From positions 124,001 to 188,000 of the forward strand of contig CAUJNA010000506.1 of the NCBI GenBank assembly GCA_963377175.1: a stretch of 64,000 nucleotides of DNA. The letters are read 5' to 3'. A program made the translations under genes and the position numbers. Under the pieces are notes generated by a model. It ran no database searches. It saw only the letters and a program-made list of their open reading frames with translations, and was not told the origin of the DNA. Position 1 is the first letter of the stretch. Each line of letters opens with the position of its first letter. Source of the DNA: Effrenium voratum (Eukaryota; Sar; Dinophyceae; Suessiales; Symbiodiniaceae). This document shows positions 47,501 to 64,000 of this stretch, one piece after another.

Positions 47501-50500
47501 CGTCGCATCCACCTCGTGCTCCGTGATGGCCAGCTCACTCCCGGCAGCCCATTCCAACACCTCGCGCCTTCCCACCAAAGACGCCCGCCACATAGTCCTC
47601 GAGCTTCACCGCCCAGACCCGAAATCTCGCCTCCGCATCTTCTCCCAAGATCTGGGGCTTACCAAGCCCTTTCTGGTCAATCAGGCCTCGACCCCCTCTG
47701 CTCATCTTCTCCAACGCCTCCGGCAGCTTCTGCAGCGCCGCGATCACCTCCATGGACCCAGCGCTCCCGGTGCCCCCTGACGGGCCTTGCTCAGCGGCCT
47801 GGATCCGGTCCCGCAGCTGCTGGTTCTCCGACTGCACCACCTGCAGTTGCTGCTGCACCTGTCTGAAGCCATTCACGATCTGCTCCATCTCCGTCATCGA
47901 GGGCCAACCCGATCACCACGTAGTGGCCGTCCACCGCGTAGAAACCCAAAGCCGCGAGGGCAGTCAGCCACCTCCAGCAGCGCCAGCTCCTCTTGGCTCT
48001 GGCTCCAAGCACCACCTCCTTCTTGTCCGCCACCTGGCCCCGTTCTCCCGCCGGGCCTCGCTGTGGCTCGCCCCACGGCGCTCTCCTCCTCCTGTTGGGG
48101 ATCACCCTCGGAGTCCTCCTCCTGATGTTGGTGTCCTGAATCGTGCCGTAGAGCTCCGCTACCATGCAGACATGGCTTGTAGCGGCAGATTGTTCTTTTG
48201 CCCAGATGGCTGCGCAACGTGTCCAAAGTCTGCAATTTTTAAAGGGGCAGAGGGAGACTCCAGGTATATTCGAATTCTCTTGGAAGTCACCGAGTCGTTC
48301 CAACCACTGTCTCTCAGCTCATAACAATTATCGGGTGACCCGACCGCTCGATTCCAACTTGTGTGTTTCCTTGGGTCTTCTCAGCGAAGGGTTTGAGGGA
48401 GTTAGTGAAGTTTGTTTTTAGTGGCGGGGTGTCCGAATGGAAAAACCCACAAGTTTCCCAACTGCCCCGGATTCAAGAATGGCAGCAAAAGCAGTGTCAG
48501 TTGCTTGGATGCAGCGTACATTCCTCAACTGCTCTTGCACCTGGCTGCTGTCTCCACCACATTCTGGATCACCCCAGGTCACAACAGCCCCAGATTCAAC
48601 AATGGCAGCAAAAGCACACCCAGTTGCTTGGATGTTCTGAACGTTCCTCAGCTGCTCTTGCACCTGGCTGCTGTCTCCGCCCCATTCTGGATTACCCCAG
48701 GTCACAACCTCGCCCCCGTGTCCGTGCCAAGCGAAGGCAGCATCAGCGGCAGCCAGTTTGCCAAGCTGTCTCCATCTCGCAAGCCAGCCTCACACAGCGT
48801 GGCTGTCAAAAATCGAGCTGCTGGCCTTTCGCAGTGAGCTGCAAGCGGCGCCGGAAATGCTTCTGCGCTGCAGCCTTCAGCTCGCTGACGCGCGTCTCCG
48901 GAGAGACTTCTACGGAGAAAGCATCTCCACTGCGCAACTGAACATCCACCTTCATGGCGCAGAGAAGTTTGTTCTGGATGGTCACTGCTTTGAACAATCC
49001 AAACCAACCCTCAGGTACTTCACGCCGTGTGCTTTGCAAAAGGCCTCGTGATCCTGCTTCAGGCTTCAAGCAGTGTCTGTGCATACACACCCTGCAAAGA
49101 GGCTTCCTTTTCAGCCACCACAACCCTCCCGATGTTCTGTTGCTGACCTGCTTTTTTACACACATCGACATCGTCCCAAAAAAAACTGCCCCCGACCCAC
49201 ACAAGCATAGCTTGTAGAACAGAGCGGTAATGGCAGATTCTTCGAACTGGAAACACGCCCATCTCTCCAGCAAGCGGCCAGGACCCCTGCAACGCATAAG
49301 GCTTCCATCTAAGGTCAAAATTCCTTGCGCCGGTCATAGCCATGGCGTCCTCAATGAGAACCCTTACATTAGCTGGCAAATCCCCACTTGGGCATGGCTC
49401 AAAAATAGGGGTTTAAAATGTAACCCTGGCAAATGGAAAGGTAGACTAAAACCTGCGTAACCCCATCTGTCTATGTTGCTCCCGATCTGAGGGCTCGCCC
49501 AAGAAGCTTTGGCTCTCCTCGCCATGAGAGATGCGCAGCGCGGCCACGGCCACGAGCTCCCCCGGCTTGCCGCTGGGCAACAGCCGCACGTTGGGCTCGC
49601 AGGAGTGGTTGAACCTCACGGAGCGTCAGCCGGGGCAAAGCGCTGAAGGGGATGCAGCGCTCGAAGTCAGCCGGGGGGGGGGGGGGACCCAGTCAAAGGC
49701 AGCAATCACGAAAAGCGCCAGCGAGTAGCTGCAATCACTTGCCCAGGGAGAAACAGACATGGTGAAAAAGCAAACGCGCCCCGGGAAAAACGGCAGTGAG
49801 TGGCAGTCTGACCACAGCCACACCGACAAGGAGCCAAGGTCCCATGCAAGTGGAGCTCCTCTGCATCTCCTCTCGCAAATCCAATGCCCACCTAAGACCT
49901 GTTTGGTTTTACCAGGATGGCGCTAAAGGCTAAAAAGGGGCCTTATAATCCCCACCACACCAAGCAATTGGTAGAACCCCTCCAAAACCGCCTTGGGAAA
50001 TCGGCGCAAACTCGATTGCAAAATCGCGAGATCGCGATTTCGCGAGTTTCGGCGCCTGCTGATCTTCTCAAAGACGCATTGCTCGGGACCATTGCTGTTC
50101 ACAAAGGAGAGCTTGTTGGCGTCCCAGACACACAGCAGCTGCCAGACCCACACGGCGTCCTTCTGCGCGGTCGCGGGCGTCCAAATCCCGGTGGCCGCCT
50201 CGAAAAGGTGCAGTCGCTTGATGTTCTTGGCATTCCAAAGGGAGACCAGTTGGAACAACTTGGACGGTGGGGGCAACTATTCACGCATTGCGAGTTGTTT
50301 GGAGAAGGAATGTCTTGAGGCGGAGTCCTAAATACGTTCTTGTGTTTAAAAATACAGTGGTCTTGACAGATTCTCTACAGCCCCACCAAAGCATGACAAT
50401 GCCCAGTCCCACTGAGAAGCTTGGGAGAAGAGCGAGTCACTTTTCTTGCGGAAGGAGGGCCAGAGCTTGGATCCGAAAAGACCAAACAAGGGCTCCCAAA

Positions 50501-53500
50501 ACTTTGAGAAACCTGCAAAGAGACCCAATCAGAAAGAATCTTAAAAAATGGACAGCCCCCGACTTTGCTTCGCCGAGAACCATTCATGTCACCCCGCTCA
50601 CCCCCTCTCACAGCGCGCCATGCGCTCCAGCAGGTGCTCGCCGTGGCAGCCCAGCTCCGCGCCCAGTGACTCTGGGTCCAGCTCCTGGGCTTTCTTGGCC
50701 GAAGCTTTGGTTTTTCGGGGGCCGAAATCATGGGCTTTCGGGTCGAGGCCAGGACGGTCCCCCCCCCCCCTCTTTGCGGGCAAAAGCGAGGCGAAAAAAA
50801 GCCGACTCACACAAACCATAGTTGACAGGAAGTCCCACCTTCCAATCTTGGGCGTCAACGACTCTCGGCTATGTTGGATTTTGATGTGGGATGGGCAGAC
50901 TCCAGGAATTGGGTGAGACATCACGGTGTTGGCGGCTGCCAAAAGGTTGAAGAGCTACTTCTGAAGGCACATGGCTGCTGCCATGTTGGTTGGTTGGAAA
51001 GTTAGTCTGGCCACACCAAACCGAAGGCGAGTTCCAGTGGTTGCAAAACGCATCTGGTCTCCGTCAAAGGGAATCCACATGGAGATTCAATCAATGAGGG
51101 ACGAAGTCGCCGCTTGAAAATGTATGTGATAATGTGTATGTACATGTCTACATGTGTATATATATATATATACACATCAATATGAAGCCGTACTATATAC
51201 AGAAGATAAGAGGTTGTATGTGTACATATTACAACACGTTATGTATATATGTATATATGTACATACAGACAACATATATATATATATACATATACATGGC
51301 TGTGGGTCAAAAATAGGTACCCAAAATGGAACCCTGGTAAATGGAAACGAGCACTAAAACCTGCGGTCTCCTGGTGGTTTTATTTTGACCCATGCCCATC
51401 CATACATATATATATATATATATATATTTCTGTGTGTGTGTGTGTTGCACCGTGTTTCCAAGGGAGCGTTTGCAGCTGAAGCATTCTTTGCACCGAGGTG
51501 CACGCTTGTCAAGGATTGCTGATCTTGTTTTTCCCAAAACAGCCATGCCCGCAGACATTAAAAGTGCTGACGAACCATGCTTCGCAACTTTTCTGCGAAT
51601 CTGCCAGTTCGATTTTTGGCTATGTGTTGAGTTTTTTTCTTTCAAAGCAGGGGGCCCTCGGGGCCTGTGTAAGACAGGGGCCAACGAAGACGCTTACACA
51701 CTGCCTGTGAGGCAGACTGGGACGCCAGTTTGTGTACCTGCGTATGAGACTGCGCCTGGGCCATTGCTTTGACAGCTGGCGGGTCCGTAAATGGAACGTG
51801 TGCTTCCATTTTCCACATTGAGTCGCTTCTTTTTCATGTGCCTCTTTTTATGGCACGTTTGGATTGGTGCAGACAGAATCGTGCACCGCTTTGCCTGATC
51901 AGCTTTCGTTTTGAACATCCGACACGAAATCCGTGGCGAGCTCAGATGTCACGACAACATTGGATGTAACGTAACATGAGACAAGAATTAGATACTCCAA
52001 GTGTGTGATAACGGGTGCCGTTCAGGCTCTCTTGAAGTGATGTGTTCTGTGTTTCGCTGCACCCTGCCAGCCTTTTCACCTTCCTACGACACAAGCAACC
52101 ATGAAGGAAAGCACCGTCCCTTTCGTGAGTGTTGTCCATACTTCATAATAATTCCCATAGGAGCACGCGCAGCAACGTGTTTAGGCGAAGTTGGGGCACT
52201 CTCATCGCGGGCCGCATGTTCATGTTTACCACAGTGCAACACGTTTGACAGAACACACACGGCATGATGGTCACACACAGCATGATGGTAAGCACCCACG
52301 TTACACTGCATAGCACGTGCGACTCAACACACACACACACACACACACACAGCGCGAATTGGGTGGGGCAATCAAGAGGCGCATTTCTCCGCGTTCTGCA
52401 GAATTAAAAATCGTCATGTACAGCTAAACCTATGGACGGGTTGCTCGCAGACAACTACAATGCACATGGGTGTCTCTTTTCAGGGGACCCCCACAAGACA
52501 ATGTGGTGGCTTTCCTTTTGGTTTCCCTTTAAAACCTCCAGAAATGGGGCTACCCGCATAAAAAGTCACGCCCACATTTGGCCATGGGTCAAAACCCCGT
52601 ACCCCCAGTGAACATCCCAATCCCCACTAAAATAGGTTCTAAAATGGGTGGTGAATTCACCTACCAACCAAAATGGTACCAAAACGGTTTTGACCCGCAG
52701 CCATTTCAACTTCCAAACCGCTCGCATCCGACAGCCCTCCGCCCGCCTGCGCGCGATGCAGCAGTTCCAGACGCCGGCGCTGCGCTTTGCTCAGACGGCC
52801 CAGGGCCGCCAGAGGGCTGCCCCCAGCCACCGAGAGGATGGCCTCAAGTGAAACCCCAAAAAGGAGGAAGCCGAAAAACGAGGATGGTGCCAAAACCATG
52901 TTTAAACAAAGGATCAATTGAAAAACACAACGATTCCAAACGGAATGGGACAAGGAAGAAGACAAACTACAAAAACTAGGACAAGAGAACATATTGACAT
53001 ACAAATTACATGTTGGTGCTATGAAAAACGATGAGGATACCAATAAAGAGAGGACACCCTTGCACAAGTGGTCAGCTACAAGCAACGCAAGGATGGTGCT
53101 TAAAAAAAAAAAAAACAAAAAAAAAACGGCCATTTCATTGGTCAGCTCGTGGATAAAGTAGGGAGAGCAAGAAAACGGGGATACCCTGGATGCTGAAACA
53201 CAAACACAAGGCATGGTCAAGGCCGGGGGGTGTGGCATGTAGTTTCGGTTGGGACCGCCGGGATAAGTCTCCACTAGGGCAAACCGTCGAAAGTAAGTTG
53301 CACCGATTTCATGCAGTCCCCTTCATTGCGCTGGGCCAAATCCTTGTGTAAACATCTTTGAAGGAGAACTGTGTCAAGGTTCCCTTGAAAGGTGGCCACT
53401 GGGATACATGAAGGGCCGACTCCAAAGGGGTCTCGCTTTCTTTTGAGAGGTTCAACTAGTTTTCAGCTACCTGATCTTTGGATACTGTCCATACTGAACC

Positions 53501-54043
53501 CATCTGAAACTGGCCGCCAACAAAAGACCAGGCCTCCGTTTGGAAAAAGTTGTCAGGTATTCACAGCTGACACAATCTCCAAGGCATGCATGGTCCGTCA
53601 ATTTCTGGGACTGTCACCAAAAGGATTTGGAACCGGTGGTGCATCAATAAGCTTCCGGACAAGTACCGAAAGCCCGCGTTCAACGCATCCCCTGGCCTTC
53701 TCGGTGAGGATGACGCTCCCCGGCTCATGCGAGCCCCGTGACACCAAGATCTTGCCGCGGTTGCCGGTCTGCACCACCCTGAAGCCCGCGCCATCACCTG
53801 ATCCCAAGCTGGCGCCTACAGACACCGCTCTGGGACTGGGGGACGCACATCCTGACTTTCTGACCCTCGTCGCATTTGAGGAACGCTCTATATTATGAAT
53901 TGCTGTCCCCTGATTTGTCTCAGACCAGATCAGAGCACCCCACTCAAACCCGAACCTGCTAACCACCGCAGGAGGCGCAAGATCAGGCCGCCCACCACAC
54001 CCAGCACCACCACAGCGATGGCTGGGGGCACATTGAGTCCCAT
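38164..54043 (-). CDS. SET-domain (SMYD-like) lysine methyltransferase, at least 10 exons
   Basis: Likely a SAM-dependent protein-lysine methyltransferase. ATG at 54043 opens MGLNVPPAIAVVVLGVVGG, a signal-anchor helix; its link to the SET core is inferred. Core exons: about 53822-53697 (GNRGKILVSRG, PGSVILTEK), 52842-52747 (AILSVAGGSPLAALGRLSKA), 50684 to about 50620 (ELDPESLGAELGCHGEHLLE), about 50258-50056 (WQLLCVWDANKLSF), 49614-49514 (FNHSCEPNVRLLPSG), 40423-40302 (RRAVLQRWRFECRCPRC). NHSCEPN is the SET cofactor/active-site motif and FECRCPRC the post-SET zinc cysteines. C-terminal candidates are 39507-39394, about 38760-38640 and 38307-38164, helical. Donors are mostly GC, giving TEK+AILSV and ISR+FNHSC in frame. 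The 49513-40424 intron hosts a Copia element and a propeller pseudogene. No MYND finger was seen. Confidence 0.55.
38440..38588. repeat. (CAGG)n microsatellite
   Basis: About 37 copies of the tetranucleotide with one cacg interruption near 38517. Open in all frames (Ala-Gly-Arg-Gln / Leu-Pro-Ala-Cys). It lies between two candidate exons of the SET gene. Confidence 0.95.
39617..39770. repeat. Degenerate CAGACAGCCAGC microsatellite
   Basis: Words cagc, cagg and caga in irregular tandem over about 150 bases, in the presumed intron between the SET-gene exons at 40302 and 39507. Confidence 0.85.
41690..42500 (-). pseudogene. RCC1-like propeller cassette, minus orientation
   Basis: Six to seven tandem 41-43 residue blades with core AFAAILESGAVVTWGDP and SSQVQEQLRNVQHIQAT. 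The blade near 41710-41830 is almost identical to 48545-48660, beyond the Copia element, so the two cassettes are recent duplicates or halves of one gene. The reading frame is intact here, but the surrounding copies are broken and no start is attached; hence it is called a pseudogene fragment. One blade carries an extra 3-residue insertion (ILDIVESG). Confidence 0.55.
42505..43240 (+). pseudogene. Inverted, decayed RCC1-like propeller cassette
   Basis: The same blades appear on the plus strand (ESGSVVTWGRPEYGGDSSQV), directly abutting the minus-strand cassette so the two diverge from about 42500. This copy has an in-frame stop (gccatttag near 42530), several frame changes and a partial last blade at 43165-43240 after an unrelated 90-bp insert. 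It is clearly not functional. Confidence 0.65.
43905..43974 (-). repeat. 3' LTR of the Copia element (70 bp)
   Basis: Identical over all 70 bases to 48165-48234. The first and last seven bases are inverse complements (tgcagac/gtctgca). Unusually short for an LTR. Confidence 0.9.
44018..46234 (-). CDS. Copia Pol: reverse transcriptase and RNase H
   Basis: Long open frame. The Copia reverse-transcriptase fold begins near 45560 with a WLDVNKGD-type segment (about 45480) and RSRLVTKE. An ETFAAT block and the catalytic box, here VHGDDF in place of YVDD (about 45035-45053), follow. RNase H is recognised by SDSDWAGD (about 44490), SSSEAEYY (about 44370) and a DADLVTK box near the C terminus. The N-terminal part (46200-45750) contains a HEHP block and a PMCRFGM block that continue the methyltransferase-like segment of the upstream frame. 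The frame itself has no convincing own start, so expression as part of a Gag-Pol polyprotein is likely. Confidence 0.85.
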   Translation of the reverse strand: MRSLGWLRAPRRAQRSARPKRDPRVVLEEEELGKARVRKAMSCCKQQADQGGVYLHEHPSRSTSWSMPEVQAMLERPGTWLVTSPMCRFGMKMENPDGELLHVRKETRWMTNSECIAKELEGQCENLLAGGEVHRHTHLIGKNRAKMAQMYPKELVEAILTGLRGELRARKQISGLEEKLTGPSPDEYVEQEDFYQKEFEKYVDDVTGAELPVEKVKAARKEEIDWLAKEEVYERVPMSICQERGFKPLQLKWLDVNKGDSQAIRVRSRLVTKEVKKAKRPEEQLRVEETFAATPPLECVQLLLSMFMTKRPGKKKRKLGVWDTSRAHFMGRAEREIYIQLPEEDRTREEDAGVPMCGRLLRSMYGTQDASHIFQKDYSNCDLFKIEGMDLCGLVHGDDFMATAADEELIELDKILNTRYTARWEAKMGDSPGDDKELFFLNRLIRYVPDGTAWKLEVEADARHAEILLKAFGFNDKTKGVDMPEEKQVAKDMVIVDQSAELSVEQMGEYRSLVMRMAYLSQDRPDLVHVVRSLASKMRSPSENDWLKLKRAVRYLVKYPYLKKVFREQDLAVPQIMAWSDSDWAGDPVTRRSTTGSVVKNGEHTLMVKGTTQKVVALSSSEAEYYGMCRTATLGEFMRGVAEFWTGAIKPLTLKVDSSAAKAMSELQGVGRTRHVQARYVWLQMRVCEKLLVVDKVKGTVNDADLVTKVQPGVTLRDHLMRLGYEKAERKGHKGLTF
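46180..46420 (-). CDS. Methyltransferase-like segment in the retrotransposon polyprotein
   Basis: The frame ending near 46065 reads DLIEVFSPERLTKELARFGF, then AVDLDE, then PWLVTSSPPCTTFS. The spacing resembles C5-DNA methyltransferase motif I (an FSG...GF...xxD region) and motif IV (PPCxxFS); the HEHP block in the next frame may stand where motif VI (ENV) sits. Similar blocks occur in other dinoflagellate Copia polyproteins as I remember them. Whether it is catalytic, a relic or a structural domain cannot be told from sequence. A frame change lies just after PPCTTFS (near 46200). Confidence 0.45.
46745..47897 (-). pseudogene. Copia Gag, frame broken
   Basis: Starts at ATG 47897 with a Gln-rich coiled coil, followed by a capsid-like region (FRVWAVKLEDYV, then ATGGRKRIMLRAL and SYENLGAALERWKALRGRY) typical of Copia Gag (UBN2-type). 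Frame changes near 47580 and 47140 separate these parts. A CCHC zinc knuckle (CDNCERRG then HRRKDC) lies near 46880 in yet another frame, with a second knuckle near 46755 whose last cysteine codon is replaced by a stop. The breaks may be real mutations or homopolymer errors in the assembly. Confidence 0.6.
48153..48164 (-). promoter_or_regulatory. Primer-binding site of the Copia element
   Basis: Directly abuts the inner end of the 5' LTR and reads TGGTAGCGGAG on the minus strand. It would pair with a tRNA 3' end ...CTCCGCTACCA, one base different from the common eukaryotic initiator-Met tRNA end. The identity of the dinoflagellate tRNA is inferred. Confidence 0.65.
48165..48234 (-). repeat. 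5' LTR of the Copia element (70 bp)
   Basis: Identical to the 3' LTR. The adjoining target duplication ATTTT is at 48235-48239. With only 70 bases it must hold both promoter and polyadenylation signals if the element is autonomous; none is obvious. Confidence 0.9.
48430..48955 (-). pseudogene. Ubiquitin-like domain plus RCC1-like propeller, decayed
   Basis: ATG at 48955 opens MKVDVQLRSGDAFSVEVSPE, followed by TRVSELKAAAQKHF, a ubiquitin-like fold start. The rest of the domain (ATLCEAGLRDGDS) is in another frame after a T5 run near 48808. The linker (KLAAADAAFAWHGHGGEVV) is in a third frame. Propeller blades follow (VTWGNPEWGGDSSQVQEQL) to about 48430. This Ubl-linker-propeller order is a common dinoflagellate architecture. 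At least two frame breaks, and loss of the rest of the propeller near the Copia insertion, make it a pseudogene unless the breaks are assembly errors. Confidence 0.65.
51125..51297. repeat. TATA/TACA microsatellite
   Basis: AT-rich tracts of tatatata and acatgtatat type, with a second short tract at 51405-51430. The MITE-like copy at 51298-51395 sits between them. Confidence 0.8.
51298..51395. mobile_element. MITE-like element (copy 5, divergent interior)
   Basis: Starts ggctgtgggtcaaaaatagg and ends ttttattttgacccatgccc. Termini match the family, but the interior (ggaaccctggtaaatgg, aaaacctgcggtc) belongs to a second subfamily seen also near 49395-49460 and 56410-56490. Confidence 0.6.
52328..52351. 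repeat. (AC)n microsatellite
   Basis: About 12 perfect ac units within presumed intron sequence of the SET gene. Confidence 0.9.
52580..52704. mobile_element. MITE-like element (copy 6, best preserved ends)
   Basis: Starts ggccatgggtcaaaacc and ends ggttttgacccgcagccat, an inverted repeat of about 17 bases with few mismatches. The interior is the reverse complement of the copy at 30044-30160. It lies in the intron that follows the SET-gene exon 52842-52747. Confidence 0.75.
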
Positions 54044-55210
54044 TCCGGAAGCTGATGCGGCGTATTTCGCTTGGGAAGATTGAGAGCTCTGATGTGAGGG
54101 ACCGGGACAAGTATAAACTGACCCGCACCCCGTGGTTGCAGGACATAAAATCCCCATGATGTCAAGCAAAGATTCCCCAGTTAAGACTCATACCTCATCG
54201 TTGGTGTCTTCTTGGCCTTGCCGAACATTGAACGGCCTGTCCCTTGTCTGCCCTTTGCAGAAGCAACAAAACTTTGCCACTGCAAGGATGTAGAGCGCCG
54301 TTGTGGTCGCCTTCGTGCCGAACGAATTTTGGTTTGAGGAAAGAGCTATGGTCACCCGCTGCATGGGTTGTTTCTCGAGCAAAGCAGGCTGCGTCGGCGG
54401 CTGACCCATGAATCTTAGCACCTGCTCAGCTGCAAAGCCTCTGGTCAACAAAACCATTGCGCCTCGATCTCACAAAAGAAGCCTGTCACCGCCATATGTG
54501 GATGTCAGTTTTTGTTGATGGTACCCTTGTGGCCTTGTTTCAAAAGTGAAACCAACGGAAAAGAAAACCACCCGTCTTGTGAGTTCCCCCACAAGACAAG
54601 CCCTTGCGATGCCACTGGCGCTCAAGGCTGTTTTTTTTTGCCAAGGGTCGGCAGCACGCTGACTCACGCCCCACAGTCTCGAACTGACCGCCCTTAATGC
54701 ATCTCACGCACCAAGGGCCCTCCTCGGAGGAGACCCTCCGCGTTGCATGCTTTGACTTTGGGAGGGTCTGTCTCAAGTTTGCACCGGAATCATCGGCATC
54801 CTCTTGGTCTCCTTGTAGACCAACCAAAAGGGGATTCCCGTAAAAATGAGACACTCATTTTGTAGTGACTACCGACTACCTTGCCTGACTGAGCTCCTGA
54901 ACCGTGCCAAACGAAAGGTCTAGTCAAGCGTCAACGCCAATGCAATGACATGCAGAAACCGTACAATCCGCTCCACTCGTTCAATTACAGGTGTACAAAG
55001 CCAGCTGCTCCAATACAGAGTGAGCTTGGATTAATTGGCATGCAAGGCTCGCATCGAGCGCTATTGGGAGCTTGTGGCACCACTGCAATGCAAACCAAAA
55101 ACAATTGATCGTTTATAGTTGCAAAGTGTGGCTAGCTCTTTTTAGGCTGACCTCATGCTATTGTGTTCAGTACATGCTCTGCTCTTGTTAGTTTCACAGA
55201 TCGGATCTCT

Positions 55211-63719
<8,509 letters not shown>

Positions 63720-63878
63720 CTGCTTTGCAGTCAATCACTGGAGTGCTTGATATGCGGAGAACTGTTCAGGAGACCTTCGAAAAGCCATCCACATGATAAT
63801 AACTTGATATGAAACTGACCTCCCACAATGTTAGTGAGACGAAGGGTATGCCAACAAGCTCCGTACATCCCCCTCTCA

Positions 63879-64000
63879 CACACAAACACAAACACAAACA
63901 CAAACACAAACACAAACACAAACACAAACACAAACACAAACACAACACAAACACAAACACAAACACAAACACAAACACAAACACAAACACAAACACAAAC
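63879..64000. repeat. (CAAACA)n microsatellite, runs off the window
   Basis: Perfect hexamer array with one shortened unit near 63943, reaching the last base. Not a telomere motif (plant/dinoflagellate type would be TTTAGGG). Minus frames read Phe-Val and Cys-Leu repeats and are not genes. Confidence 0.95.

Larger units (their letters stand above)
43905..48234 (-). mobile_element. Complete Ty1/Copia-type LTR retrotransposon, integrase-less
   Basis: Two 70-bp direct repeats, 43905-43974 and 48165-48234, are identical and each starts TG and ends CA (tgcagac ... gtctgca). The element is flanked by the 5-bp target duplication ATTTT (43900-43904 and 48235-48239). On the minus strand the 5' LTR is followed at once by TGGTAGCGGAG, a plausible primer-binding site for initiator tRNA-Met, and the 3' LTR is preceded by the short purine run AGGGGG. 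Order of coding parts: Gag with zinc knuckles, a methyltransferase-like segment, reverse transcriptase, RNase H. No protease (DTGA/DSGA) or integrase (HHCC, DDE) segment is visible, and the space for them is absent. Identical LTRs imply recent insertion, yet Gag and the Gag-Pol junction carry frame breaks. Confidence 0.92.

Noticed and set aside
48153..48164. Possible tRNA gene at the Copia primer-binding site
   Set aside because: Only a 3'-end complement is present; there is no cloverleaf around it.
63879..64000. Telomere or subtelomere at the window end
   Set aside because: The hexamer is CAAACA, not a telomeric repeat, and the condensin gene is read across this side from beyond the window.

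Overview
The window looks like nuclear DNA of a dinoflagellate, most likely of the Symbiodiniaceae type. The evidence is: coding DNA cut into many short GC-rich exons (about 40-170 nt) whose introns nearly always end AG before an exon G and mostly begin with GC or GA instead of GT; every recognisable gene on the minus strand; a relict spliced leader near 3.85 kb; ubiquitin-like/RCC1-like propeller repeat cassettes; an unusual integrase-less Copia element; and very many micro- and minisatellites. No plus-strand gene, rRNA, tRNA or CRISPR array could be supported.

Layout in the direction of transcription (right to left). 63.7-55.2 kb: 3' two-thirds of a condensin HEAT subunit (CAP-D2/Cnd1), at least 15 exons; one intron holds a 1.1 kb foldback-like G-rich minisatellite. 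54.0-38.2 kb: a SET-domain (SMYD-like) protein with an N-terminal hydrophobic anchor. Its SET core is split by an apparent 9.1 kb intron that contains a decayed Ubl-RCC1-like propeller gene and a complete 4.33 kb Copia element with 70-bp identical LTRs. 37.8-37.4 kb: a small RING protein. 37.0-35.1 kb: helical and EF-hand exons. 33.8-22.4 kb: a start exon with a myristoylation-type N terminus and scattered exons, with a second propeller cassette at 31.3-32.0 kb. 20.85-18.57 kb: a complete four-exon arylsulfatase K-like gene, preceded by a 1.2 kb array of an 80/81-bp satellite. 17.5-9.6 kb: scattered exons of unrecognised genes. 3.86-3.74 kb: a relict spliced leader followed by a start exon. 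1.56-0.47 kb: exons of an Na+/H+ exchanger.

The genes do not form a pathway; they are neighbours in a one-directional tract, as is usual in dinoflagellates. The strongest internal evidence comes from splicing: in condensin, sulfatase, SET and RING genes, reading frame and family alignment are restored together only if GC-AG or GA-AG introns are used. Exon limits given here were inferred by eye from phase, AG|G acceptors and remembered family alignments, not from transcripts. Long stretches between exons (for example 1.7-3.4, 4.0-7.4, 25-26.9 and 43.3-43.9 kb) hold only intronic or intergenic DNA and dispersed repeats.
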